This document shows positions 55,984 to 64,000 of a stretch of DNA of 64,000 bases, in pieces. The notes beneath the pieces were generated by a model that worked only from the letters and a program-made list of their open reading frames with translations, was not told where the DNA came from and did no database searches. Numbering within the stretch: the first letter of the stretch is position 1; every line of letters begins with the position of its first letter. The stretch lies in NCBI RefSeq assembly GCF_014837105.1, contig NZ_JACSPO010000006.1:1-64000 (forward strand), in the 5' to 3' direction. Position numbers and translations under genes: made by a program. The DNA is from Oceanitalea stevensii (GTDB lineage Bacteria; Actinomycetota; Actinomycetes; Actinomycetales; Actinomycetaceae).

Positions 55984-58900
55984 CTACCACGTGATCGTGT
56001 CGCAGGCGTTGACACCGTTGCCGGTCACGCACACCCCGACGCGCTCCCCCGGCTGACCGCGGAACGTGGGGGTCTGCCAGCTGCCGGATCCGGAGAGCGA
56101 CCTCGTGTAGGTGCGCCAGTGGTCGTCGCCGGGCTCGTTGGACGCCGTGAAGCGCACCGTGTAGCTGCCGCTCGGCATGTCCGCCCACGAGAACTTCAGG
56201 AAGGCGCACGAGCTGTGGTTGCACTGCGTGTTGCTCACGGGGTCACCCTTGAGCATCCGGACCGACGGGTCCGGCGGCGGCGGGGGCGGGCGCCGCACCG
56301 GCGCGTCGATCGTCCGCACGGAGGCGTTCGCCGTACGGACCTCGCCGTCGGCCCGCTGGGCACGGATCTCGGCCCGGTAGGTGGTGCCCCAGTCACCGTT
56401 GATCTTGCGGCTGCCGTTGGCGGGCACGTTCTCCCAGCCGCCGTTGCCGATCTTCAGCTGGACGCTCGTCACCTCGCGCCCGTTGCCGTCCGGCGTGGTC
56501 CAGGTGAAGGTGGCACCGGGCTGCTCGGAGATGGTGTCGATGTAGCCGTTGTGGGCACCGTGCCGCTGCCCGGACATCGTCGCCTGGGCGAAGGGGCCGA
56601 AGGGCACCGCCGCCGCCGAGGCGGGGCTCGCCTCCCCGCAGTAGGTGTTGCAGGCGCGCACGGAGAAGGTGTAGCTCGAGCCGTCGTTGAGGCCGGTCAT
56701 CACCTTGTTCGAGGGCAGCTGGCTCCACCCGCCGCCGTTGACGCTCACCTCGAAGCGGCGGATCGGGTCACCGTTGTCGGCGGGGTTCTGGTGGGACAGC
56801 TCGACGACACCGTCCTGACCGGTCGCGCGAGCGGTGACGCTGGGGACGCGGTCCGGCTGGAGGAAGGACCGCACGGACGCCGACGCCGGGCTCACCGGGG
56901 AGGTCCCCGCCTTGTTCGTCGCCGACACGGTCACCGTGTAGTCACTGCCGGCGGGCGCGTCCTCCGTGAAGGAGGTCTGACCGCCGGGCAGGGTGAAGGA
57001 CTTGAAGGCCGAGCCGTCCCGGCGGATGACGACGTCGTAGGACGCGATCGCGTCGCCGTTGTCCGCCGGCGCCGTCCACGAGGCCGTGATCTGGGCGTTG
57101 ACGGGCGAGTCGACGCGCTGCGCGACGGGCGCGACCGGCTGCTCCGGGACGCCCGCGGGCACCTCGGGCGCCGACCACTCCGACCACTCGCTCGGGTCCG
57201 GGGCGTCGTTGTGGGCGCGCACCCGCACGGTGTAGGACTGCCCGTTCTGCAGGCCGGTCCACGTGTGGGAGTTGCCGCTCACCGAGATCTGCCCGCCACC
57301 GGGGGACGGCGCGATCTGCAGGTCGTAGGAGGTGACGTCCGAGCCGCGGCTCACCGGGGTCTGCCAGTCGACCTCGAGCTGGCCGTCACCGAAGGTGAGG
57401 GTGGGCGCCGCGGGCCGCTCGGGCTTGACGTCGGGCCGCGCGACCGCGGACGGGCCGGAGGGCTCGGAGTCGCCCACCTTGTTGACGGCGGTGACCGTGA
57501 AGGTGTACTCGACGTCGTTGGTGAGCCCGCCGATGGTGCAGGTCGTCGTCGGGCACTCCTGGCTCACGCCGTCGGCCTCGACGCGGTACCCGGTGATCGG
57601 CGCGCCGTTGTCGGCGGGCGCGGACCAGGTGAGCACGACGGTCTCGTCCCGCACCTCCTCCACGCGCGGGGGCGAGGGCCGCTCGGGGACACCGATGACG
57701 GAGTAGGTGATGCGGCCCTCGACGTCGCGCAGCGGGTCGCCGGTGGCGTCCTGGACGGCGTAGCGCACGGTGGCACGGCCGACGAAGTCCGCGCCCGCCG
57801 TCACCGTGACCGTGTCACCGTCGGTGACGGGCTCGGGCCCACCCGTCTCGCTGCGCGCGTAGACCACCGTGAGCGGCTCGCCCGGGAAGGGGTTGAAGGC
57901 GCCCTGGAGCACGTTGACGGAGTCCGACTCGCCCTGCTCGATCTCGCCGAGGTCGTGGTCGTTGACCGAGGCGAGACGCCGGTTGGACGCCGCGACCGTC
58001 ACCTCGATGACGCCGGGGACCGGTTCGGCCTTGGAGTCCGAGACGGTGATCTGGATGTTGCCCGCCGTCCCCCGCGGGGTGTCCACGGGCGCGGAGACGG
58101 TGAGGTTCGGGCCGTCGAGGCTCGCGTCGACGCCCTCGGGCACCCCGGCGAGCTCGAAGCTCAGCTGGTTGTAGTCGCCCGTGTCCGGGTCCTCCGACAG
58201 CTGGCGCAGGTTGAGCCCGACCGGCCCCTCCGCGGGGACCACCTCGATGGCGGCGCCGTCGAAGGTCGGCGCGGTGTTCTCCGTCGACTCGACGGTGATG
58301 TCGAGGGTGAGCACCGCTGTCAGGCCCTCGGGGTCCTCGGCGCTCTGACCGTCGGTCACCTCGAAGGTGAGGGTGGCGGGCCCGGCGTAGGTGGGCGCGG
58401 AGGTGAAGGTGAGGGTCGTGGGGCCCACGACGGGCGAGCTGCCGTCGGAGTTCGTCGCGCGGACCTGCTCGGCGTCGGTGAGGCGCACCTCCTTGCCGCT
58501 CGGGGCGATGACGTAGTCCGCGCGCGCGCGCGCGCGGGTCTCCCCCGTCGCGACGACGATCGGGTCGACGTCGGTGCGCAGCACCGGGCCGGAGTCCTCC
58601 AGGCCGGGGACGTCGACGAAGGCGTAGGACGTGAGGCCGTCGAGGTCGGTCACCGAGTAGGTGAGCACCTGCCGCGAGGCGAGCACGTCGACCTGGATCT
58701 CCTCGCCGACGACGGTCGCGTTCTCCGGGGAGCCCTCGAGGCCCACCGTGAGGTCCTCACGGCTGCCGTCGGGGTCGGAGTCGTTGTCGAGGACCGGGAT
58801 CGTCACGCGCTCCTGGTCGAGGATCGTGATCGCCCGGACGAGGTCGTCGACGGCGACGGGCGCCTGGAGCGGCGCGTCGGGGTCGACCCGGACGGTGATG

Positions 58901-61900
58901 ATGCCCGTCGAGGTCCCGCCGCGCTGGTCGCTCACGTGGTACGGCAGGGCGAAGGTGCCCTCCTGCTCCGGCGTCGTGATGCGCAGGCGGCCGCTGTCGA
59001 GCTGCTCGACCTCGAGCTCCTCGACCTCGTCGACGGCGGGGTCGCCGAGGTAGAGCGGGTCGCCGTCGGGGTCGGTGTCGTTGACGATCGGGTCGAAGTC
59101 GACGACGCGGCCCGGCCGCACGGTCACCTCGTCGTCCAGGGCCTGCGGGGCCCGGTTGAGGTCGGGCGGCGGGACGACGGCGACGCGCGCCGTCGCCGAG
59201 GCGTAGGTGCCCATGCGGTCGCGGACGGCGTAGGTGAAGGAGTCGGTGCCGGTCGAGCGGGAGTAGGCCTCGTAGTCGATGTACGTGGGCCCGACCTCGA
59301 CGATGCGGCCCTTCGTCGGTGCGCGGTCGGCGCCGAGGAGCTGGACGGAGTCGCCGTCGGGGTCGATGCCGAAGAGCGGGACCTGGATCCGCACCCGCTC
59401 GCCGGCGAAGGCGCGCGACTCGACGGGCAGCGGCTGCGGCGGGGCGTTGCGCTCGCCGTCGTCGGCCTGGACGTAGATCGTCACCTGCGCGGAGGCGCGC
59501 TGGTCGGACTCGTCGACGACCTCGTAGACCGCGTTGATCGTCTGCGGCTGCTCCGGTGCGCGGAAGCGCAGCGTGTCGCCCGAGGCGAAGAGGTGCCCGG
59601 CCTGCGGCTCCTCGACGAGCTCGGAGGACAGCTCGAACTCCAGGCCCGCCGGGTGGGAGTCGTTGGACAGGACGGGGATCGTGACGAAGTCGCCGGCGCG
59701 GACGTTCGCGACGTCGGCCCGGGCGACCGGCGGCTGGACGAGCGCGTCCGGGGGGACCTGCATGACGACGACCTCGCCGGTGGCGCTGGACTCGCCGTTG
59801 GACACCTCGTAGGTGAGGCGCTGGGTCGTCTGGACGTCCTGGCTCGCGGTGATCTTGAGGATGCGGTGCTCGAGGACGGCGACCGTGAGCCCCGAGCCCT
59901 CGGGGACGTCGACCTGCCGCACGGCGAGCAGCTCACCGCTCGGGTCCTCGTCGTTGGCGAGGACGTCGACGAGCACCTGGCCCCCGGCGGGGAGCAGCCC
60001 GACGTCCTGGACGGCGACCGGCGCCGCCTCGGCGGGCTCGCGCACGTCGACGCGGATGAGGCCGGTGGCGGAGGCCCCGGCGTCGTTGACGACGATGTAG
60101 GTGAGGTAGTACGTCTGCGCGGCCTCCGCGGAGAAGCGGAAGGCACCGGCGTCGTAGTCGGGGACCACGGTCGCGCCCGGCACCTGCTGGACGTCGGCCA
60201 GGCGCAGCGGCTCGGCCTCGCCGCCCGGGTCGGTGTCGTTGGCGAGCGGCTCGACGACCGTCTCCTCGCCGGCGATCGCGGTGACGAAGTCGAAGACGGG
60301 CGTGGGCGGCAGCGCGCCGGCGGGCCGCACGTCGACGTCGAGCTCGACCTCGGCGGTGTCGGTGCCGTCGTAGACCTCGACCGCGACCGGCTTGATGCCG
60401 GGCGTGACGCCGGAGTCGACGAAGGTGACCGCGCCGTCGGGGGTGAAGCGGACGATGTCGTCGGTGCTGGCGGTCGCGCCGACGACGACGAGCTCGTCGC
60501 CGTCGGGGTCCATGACGGTGTCGAGGACGTTGACGCTGCCGGTGGCGCCGGACACGAGCGTGAGGGCGGCCGGGCGGACCTGCTCGGGCGGCCGGTTGGC
60601 CTCGGCGGGCACGACGGTGACGCGCGCGACGGCCTCGGCCTCTCCCCCGCGCCCGTCGCTCACCGAGTAGCGCATCGCGAAGGCGCCGCTCGCGCCGTCG
60701 GCGACGGCGATCTGCAGCGCGCGGCCGCCCATGATCGGGCGGACGGTGCCGAAGGACTCCCCGGGCGCGTCGAAGGACGAGACGGTGAGGAGGTCGCCGT
60801 CGGGGTCGGTGTCGTTGGCGAGCACCTCGAGGACGGTCGTCGACCCGGCGCGGACGCCGAGCTCGTCGTCCTGGGCGATGGGGTCGCGGTTCTCCTGCTC
60901 GCGGTCGAGCGGGAGCTGCTCCTCGATCTGCTGCTGGGACTCCTCCTCGTCGTCGCTCGCGGCCTGCGGCGGCACGACGTCGTCCCAGTTCTCGACGATC
61001 TCCATCGCGTCCTTGACCAGCCACACGGTGCCGGCGACGAGGTCGTTGAGGACGACGACGTCCCGGTTGACGCGGAAGACGAGCTTCGCGTCGGTGAGGG
61101 TCTTGTCGATGGGCTGCTCGGCGACCTCGCCGTTGCCGCAGCGGGACTGGTAGACGCCGGTGGCGCCGGCCCACGCGCCGTGGCTGCAGCCGGCGACGAC
61201 GACCGGCTCGGTCGGCGTGCCCGGCTGGGAGACGCGGTCGACGCTCGGCTCGCCGCGGCCGAGGGGCACGCGCACGAGGCCGTCACGGGCCGCGAGGACG
61301 ACGTCGCGCGCGGCGGCGGAGGGTGCCTGGAGGGCCACCTGCGCGGTGTCGGCGAGGTCGGTGACCTCGAGCGGCTCGGTCTCCGGACGCAGGAGCGTCA
61401 CCCGGTCCTGCTCGTCCCGGACGAGGACGACCGGCTCGTCGCCGACGGCGCTCACCTGGATCTCGGCGTCGGTGAGGCGCTCGGGGTCGATGCCGAGCTC
61501 CGCGACGGCGGGCTCCTCCTCGCCCTCGGGGTCGAAGCCGGCGGGGATGGTGACGAGGGTGGCGTCGCCCGGGGAGACGCCGTAGGTGGTCCCGTCCACG
61601 CCGACGGCGATGACGGCGTTGGCGCCCAGGCCCACGGTGGGCTCGCGCTCCTCGTCGGCGAGCCCGCCGCCACCGAGGACGGGGGCGGTGTGGAGCTGGC
61701 CGCTGCGCGAGTCGAGGACGGCGAGGGTGTCACCGCTCATCTCGATCTGGCGGGGGCCGGGCAGGGACACCGTGGTCGTCGTGAGGACCGTCGCGGGGTC
61801 GACCTGCTGGAGGACGCCCGCGCCCTCGTCGACGAGGAAGACGTGGCCACCGTCCTGGAGGACGTCGAAGCTCGCGCTGCGGGCCGCGAGACCGCCGTCG

Positions 61901-62196
61901 AGGAGCTGGACCTGGCTGTTGAGGCGTCCCAGGCGCATGTGCTCCTGGCTCGTCACCCACACGCCGCCGTCGTTGAGGTCGACGTCCGCCGTGGCGACGC
62001 CGTCGTACAGGACGCCGGCGACGACGAGCCCCGCCCCGAGGACGGTGACCGTCGCGGTGGAGACGACGCGCTGGCGCCGCTTCGGGTCCGCGGCGCGGCC
62101 CTTGCGCCGGGGGGTCGAGTCGGCCCGGCGTGTGCGCCGGCCCGTGGGGACGTCTGGCACGTCCGTACCACTGTTCCGCCCGCGTCCGAGTCGCAC
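55984..62196 (-). CDS. Giant Ig-like/FN3 surface protein with N-terminal membrane anchor
   Basis: A 2070-residue protein. A basic cytoplasmic N-terminus (about 45 residues) precedes one helix (VVSTATVTVLGAGLVVAGVL) and a long extracellular part. Residues 75-440 resemble a beta-propeller-like region. An acidic Gln/Glu linker follows, then about ten tandem Ig/cadherin-like modules marked by N-D-x-D-P-D-G motifs (for example LANDTDPDGDLL, IVNDTDPDGDPLY). Then four to five FN3 modules occur (SAPADNGAPITGYRV, TAPADNGDAIASYDV types). It ends with a Cys-containing domain (CVTGNGVNACDTITW). The Asp-rich turns suggest calcium binding. A (CG)9 tract encodes RARARA at 58519. GTG start; no cleavable signal. 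Probably an adhesin or cell-surface scaffold of the secretion block. Confidence 0.85.
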   Translation of the reverse strand: MRLGRGRNSGTDVPDVPTGRRTRRADSTPRRKGRAADPKRRQRVVSTATVTVLGAGLVVAGVLYDGVATADVDLNDGGVWVTSQEHMRLGRLNSQVQLLDGGLAARSASFDVLQDGGHVFLVDEGAGVLQQVDPATVLTTTTVSLPGPRQIEMSGDTLAVLDSRSGQLHTAPVLGGGGLADEEREPTVGLGANAVIAVGVDGTTYGVSPGDATLVTIPAGFDPEGEEEPAVAELGIDPERLTDAEIQVSAVGDEPVVLVRDEQDRVTLLRPETEPLEVTDLADTAQVALQAPSAAARDVVLAARDGLVRVPLGRGEPSVDRVSQPGTPTEPVVVAGCSHGAWAGATGVYQSRCGNGEVAEQPIDKTLTDAKLVFRVNRDVVVLNDLVAGTVWLVKDAMEIVENWDDVVPPQAASDDEEESQQQIEEQLPLDREQENRDPIAQDDELGVRAGSTTVLEVLANDTDPDGDLLTVSSFDAPGESFGTVRPIMGGRALQIAVADGASGAFAMRYSVSDGRGGEAEAVARVTVVPAEANRPPEQVRPAALTLVSGATGSVNVLDTVMDPDGDELVVVGATASTDDIVRFTPDGAVTFVDSGVTPGIKPVAVEVYDGTDTAEVELDVDVRPAGALPPTPVFDFVTAIAGEETVVEPLANDTDPGGEAEPLRLADVQQVPGATVVPDYDAGAFRFSAEAAQTYYLTYIVVNDAGASATGLIRVDVREPAEAAPVAVQDVGLLPAGGQVLVDVLANDEDPSGELLAVRQVDVPEGSGLTVAVLEHRILKITASQDVQTTQRLTYEVSNGESSATGEVVVMQVPPDALVQPPVARADVANVRAGDFVTIPVLSNDSHPAGLEFELSSELVEEPQAGHLFASGDTLRFRAPEQPQTINAVYEVVDESDQRASAQVTIYVQADDGERNAPPQPLPVESRAFAGERVRIQVPLFGIDPDGDSVQLLGADRAPTKGRIVEVGPTYIDYEAYSRSTGTDSFTYAVRDRMGTYASATARVAVVPPPDLNRAPQALDDEVTVRPGRVVDFDPIVNDTDPDGDPLYLGDPAVDEVEELEVEQLDSGRLRITTPEQEGTFALPYHVSDQRGGTSTGIITVRVDPDAPLQAPVAVDDLVRAITILDQERVTIPVLDNDSDPDGSREDLTVGLEGSPENATVVGEEIQVDVLASRQVLTYSVTDLDGLTSYAFVDVPGLEDSGPVLRTDVDPIVVATGETRARARADYVIAPSGKEVRLTDAEQVRATNSDGSSPVVGPTTLTFTSAPTYAGPATLTFEVTDGQSAEDPEGLTAVLTLDITVESTENTAPTFDGAAIEVVPAEGPVGLNLRQLSEDPDTGDYNQLSFELAGVPEGVDASLDGPNLTVSAPVDTPRGTAGNIQITVSDSKAEPVPGVIEVTVAASNRRLASVNDHDLGEIEQGESDSVNVLQGAFNPFPGEPLTVVYARSETGGPEPVTDGDTVTVTAGADFVGRATVRYAVQDATGDPLRDVEGRITYSVIGVPERPSPPRVEEVRDETVVLTWSAPADNGAPITGYRVEADGVSQECPTTTCTIGGLTNDVEYTFTVTAVNKVGDSEPSGPSAVARPDVKPERPAAPTLTFGDGQLEVDWQTPVSRGSDVTSYDLQIAPSPGGGQISVSGNSHTWTGLQNGQSYTVRVRAHNDAPDPSEWSEWSAPEVPAGVPEQPVAPVAQRVDSPVNAQITASWTAPADNGDAIASYDVVIRRDGSAFKSFTLPGGQTSFTEDAPAGSDYTVTVSATNKAGTSPVSPASASVRSFLQPDRVPSVTARATGQDGVVELSHQNPADNGDPIRRFEVSVNGGGWSQLPSNKVMTGLNDGSSYTFSVRACNTYCGEASPASAAAVPFGPFAQATMSGQRHGAHNGYIDTISEQPGATFTWTTPDGNGREVTSVQLKIGNGGWENVPANGSRKINGDWGTTYRAEIRAQRADGEVRTANASVRTIDAPVRRPPPPPPDPSVRMLKGDPVSNTQCNHSSCAFLKFSWADMPSGSYTVRFTASNEPGDDHWRTYTRSLSGSGSWQTPTFRGQPGERVGVCVTGNGVNACDTITW
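58519..58536. repeat. (CG)9 dinucleotide tract inside the giant surface protein gene
   Basis: Nine uninterrupted CG units, read on the minus strand as Arg-Ala-Arg-Ala-Arg-Ala codons. A change of one or two units would shift the frame about 40 percent short of the protein's C-terminus. Confidence 0.85.
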
Positions 62197-62328
62197 GTGT
62201 CCCGCCCTACGTCGTGTGTGGAGGCATGCTGGGGGCCGACGACCTCCGTGGGCCCCCGGCGCCGCTCCGCAGACTAACAAAGGCAGGAGACGAAGGTCCT
62301 ACCGAAGGATGGGGAGAACTGCCCACCC
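62197..62328. other. Promoter region of the giant surface protein
   Basis: Between the FHA-wHTH stop and the giant gene's start. It carries the shared motif (62309-62324) and a -10-like TAGTCT on the minus strand (62271-62276), leaving an untranslated leader of about 70 nt. Confidence 0.6.
62309..62324 (-). promoter_or_regulatory. Shared 16-bp motif, copy B
   Basis: ATGGGGAGAACTGCCC (plus-strand reading) differs from copy A at 46875 by one base. It lies 112 nt upstream of the giant surface-protein start and 32 nt before the -10-like TAGTCT, the same geometry as copy A. Confidence 0.6.
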
Positions 62329-63039
62329 TCATGCGGAGGCGTTCCGCGCCTTCTCCTCGTCCAGCCCCGGGAGCTGGTCGGGACTGACGATGCGCGAGGC
62401 GACGGCGTGCTCGACGAGCCGCGCGCGCCGGTTGACCGCCAGCTGCTGCGGGCCGCCGCGCAGCCCCCGGACGCCGTTGCGGTCGAGCTTGTCGCAGACG
62501 TTGTCGAGCTTGCGGTTGAACTTCGTCAGCGCCCAGCCCAGCCGCTCGGCGGCCTGCGCGGAGGTGGGGATCGCCGCGCTCCCCCGGCCCGAGAGCACCG
62601 GCTCGGCGAGCGCGAGGACGAGGAGGTGCTGGGACTCGGTGAGGGCGACCGGCCCGATCGTCGTGTCCCCGACGTGGACCGGCTCGGCCTTGGCGGGCGC
62701 GAAGGTCGGGTCGGGGTTGACGAGGTTGATCTCGTAGGTCGTGGGCCCGGCGGTGAAGAGGATCGTGGTGCCGGCGTAGACGAGCGGCAGGCGCGCGCCC
62801 GGGGCGAGCCAGGCCTGGGTGTTGCCCTCGCTGTCGGCGAGGGTCGCCGACAGCCGGGCGCCGACGTTCTCGATCCACCACAGGTCCTCGACGAAGGCGA
62901 TCCGGAGGAAGCGCCGGTGGAGGTAGGGGTTGTCGTCGATCTCGAGGGCGCCCTCGCGCCCGATGTAGAACGGCTCGTCGCGGGTGATGGGGAACCACTC
63001 CCCGCAGAACTCCAGCTGCAGCGTGCTGTCCTCGCTCAT
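62329..63039 (-). CDS. FHA-domain protein with C-terminal helical DNA-binding-like domain
   Basis: A 236-residue cytosolic protein. Residues 1-110 are an FHA-like sandwich (FYIGREGALEIDDNPYLHRRFLRI, then an Asn-containing VGARLSATL strand), with RRF in place of the usual SRxH. Residues 130-215 (ALTESQHLLVLALAEPVL, then IPTSAQAAERLGWALTKFNRKLDNVCDKL) resemble the winged helix of SARP/LuxR-like regulators. It could therefore be a transcription factor governed by phosphorylation, and is a candidate for binding the shared motif at 62309, which lies just beyond its own stop codon. ATG start, 8 nt after the kinase gene. Confidence 0.75.
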   Translation of the reverse strand: MSEDSTLQLEFCGEWFPITRDEPFYIGREGALEIDDNPYLHRRFLRIAFVEDLWWIENVGARLSATLADSEGNTQAWLAPGARLPLVYAGTTILFTAGPTTYEINLVNPDPTFAPAKAEPVHVGDTTIGPVALTESQHLLVLALAEPVLSGRGSAAIPTSAQAAERLGWALTKFNRKLDNVCDKLDRNGVRGLRGGPQQLAVNRRARLVEHAVASRIVSPDQLPGLDEEKARNASA

Positions 63040-63047
63040 CGTCTCCC

Positions 63048-64000
63048 TCACTCGACGCACGCCTCGGCCGGCTCGGCCGAGACCATGCCCTGCTCGGTGA
63101 TCGTGCGCACCTCGACGCACACCCGCCCGCTCGACTCGAGCGCCAGCGGCGGCTCGTCCACCGGCTGGCTCTCCCCGACCTTGTTGCCGTCGGTCCGCAC
63201 CCACGAGTAGGTGACCTCCCCGGGCACGTCGGGCGCCGTCCAGGTGAACTCGACCTGGCTGTCGTTGACCCGCTCACCGCTGAGGTCCACGGGGCTGGGG
63301 ACGACGTCGGGCAGGACGACCGTGCCGATGGTCGAGGTCGGTGCCGGCTCGGGCTCCTCCTCCCCGCGCAGCTGGCCCGCCACGACGATCCCGCCCACGA
63401 CGACGACGGCGGCCGCGGCCCCCGCGACCACCCAGCGACGTCCGGGGCGGCGGCGCTCGGGGGCGGCGTCGTCGGCGTCGGTGGCGACGGCCCGGCGGCT
63501 GCGGGTGCTCTCGGTGAGGTCCTCGGGCTCCCACCCGTCGCGGACGGGACGCAGCACGGTGTGCGGCTCGTCGTCCGCGGGCGGCGGCGGTGGCGGCGCG
63601 CCGGTGGGGTCGACCTCGGTGACGGCGCGCACGACGGTGCGGCCCTCGTCGGAGTCGTCGGGGCTGGGGGCGGCCGGTGAGAGCCACGAGGTGTCGGGCA
63701 CCTCGATGTCGGTCATCGCCAGGCGCAGCTCCTGCTCGACGACCTGGAGCGCGCGGGCCAGCTCGAGCGCGCTGGCGGGCCGGGCGGCCGGCGACTTCGC
63801 CATGGCGCGCGCGAGGAGCTGCTCGAGGGAGGCCGGGACGTCGGTGCGCCCGATCGGCGGCACCGGGTCGCGCTTGATGCGCAGGGTGAAGTCGAGGCGC
63901 GAGTTGGGGCCGCCGGGCCGCGAGAAGGGCGAGCGGCCCGCGAGGAGGGTGTAGAGCGTGGCGGCGAGGGAGTAGACGTCGCCCGCCACCCCGGCGGACT
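63048..64000 (-). CDS. Serine/threonine protein kinase, C-terminal part (cut by window end)
   Basis: The visible 317 residues begin in the kinase C-lobe (AGDVYSLAATLYTLLAGRSPFS, subdomains IX-X, then ASLEQLLARAMAKSPAARPASALELARAL). A Pro/Asp/Thr-rich juxtamembrane stretch with several Thr-Val/Thr-x-Asp sites precedes one transmembrane helix (RRWVVAGAAAAVVVVGGIVVAG). The extracellular end is a single FN3-like domain (EFTWTAPDVPGEVTYSWVRT) instead of the usual PASTA repeats. The catalytic N-lobe lies beyond 64000. It is the likely source of phosphothreonines for the FHA domains in this block. Confidence 0.88.
   Translation of the reverse strand, partial: SAGVAGDVYSLAATLYTLLAGRSPFSRPGGPNSRLDFTLRIKRDPVPPIGRTDVPASLEQLLARAMAKSPAARPASALELARALQVVEQELRLAMTDIEVPDTSWLSPAAPSPDDSDEGRTVVRAVTEVDPTGAPPPPPPADDEPHTVLRPVRDGWEPEDLTESTRSRRAVATDADDAAPERRRPGRRWVVAGAAAAVVVVGGIVVAGQLRGEEEPEPAPTSTIGTVVLPDVVPSPVDLSGERVNDSQVEFTWTAPDVPGEVTYSWVRTDGNKVGESQPVDEPPLALESSGRVCVEVRTITEQGMVSAEPAEACVE

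Noticed and set aside
55507..62277. A 2256-codon plus-strand frame antisense to the giant surface protein gene
   Set aside because: Low-complexity Arg/Asp/Gly/Val content and no start site; it mirrors the codon bias of the real gene.

Overview
The window is very GC-rich, with dense gene packing, many GTG starts, 1-4 nt start/stop overlaps and several apparently leaderless promoters. Gene content (dnaG, dgt, recO-uppS, leuA with a leader peptide, PPOX/F420-type flavoprotein, GAF-ANTAR regulator, WXG100/EssC-type secretion genes, DrrAB-type ABC exporter) points to an actinomycete. A Micrococcales relative such as Georgenia or Cellulomonas is my best guess, made from general resemblance only.

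Layout. 1-580 holds no supportable gene. 581-2734: an SMI1/KNR4-like protein, a nucleotidyltransferase-like protein and an endonuclease/exonuclease/phosphatase. 2778-4700: a secreted, surface-anchored amidase. 4823-10655: dnaG and dgt, separated by a GAF-ANTAR regulator and a PP2C (SpoIIE-type) phosphatase. 10692-11727: a PPOX flavoprotein and a GNAT acetyltransferase. 11732-21690: a maltose/alpha-glucoside locus with malEFG, a divergent LacI regulator with two operators, an active GH13 alpha-glucosidase and a GH13 homologue that has lost all catalytic residues; a secreted asparaginase sits inside it. 21858-23668: a DrrAB-type exporter. 23741-27750: dusB, a YibE/F membrane protein and glyS. 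27882-33949: a two-gene operon of a eCIS-type AAA+ ATPase and a 1372-residue DUF4157 metallopeptidase-like protein, without any injection-machine structural gene. 34085-37646: a Zur-controlled znuACB-zur operon plus a VTT/DedA-like membrane protein. 37665-37914: four tandem palindromes. 37930-43713: uppS-recO, a flavodoxin, a GyrI-like protein, an MFS transporter and leuA with a leucine-rich leader peptide that I found on the minus strand.

43928-64000 is one colinear minus-strand block related to WXG100/type VII-like secretion. It reads kinase (cut by the window end), FHA-wHTH protein, a 2070-residue Ig-like/FN3 surface protein, MoxR ATPase, DUF58 protein, a transglutaminase-fold membrane protein with its catalytic triad replaced, an FHA-EssC ATPase, a WXG100 protein and two membrane FHA proteins. 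A 16-bp motif recurs about 100 nt upstream of both the giant surface protein and the WXG100 gene, each time 32-33 nt before a -10-like element, which suggests a shared activator.

The best candidates for something undescribed are the stand-alone AAA-DUF4157 pair, the B-domain-less GH13 pseudoenzyme in the maltose locus, and the secretion block with its shared promoter motif and dead transglutaminase. All functional statements are from reading the sequence; no database search was possible.
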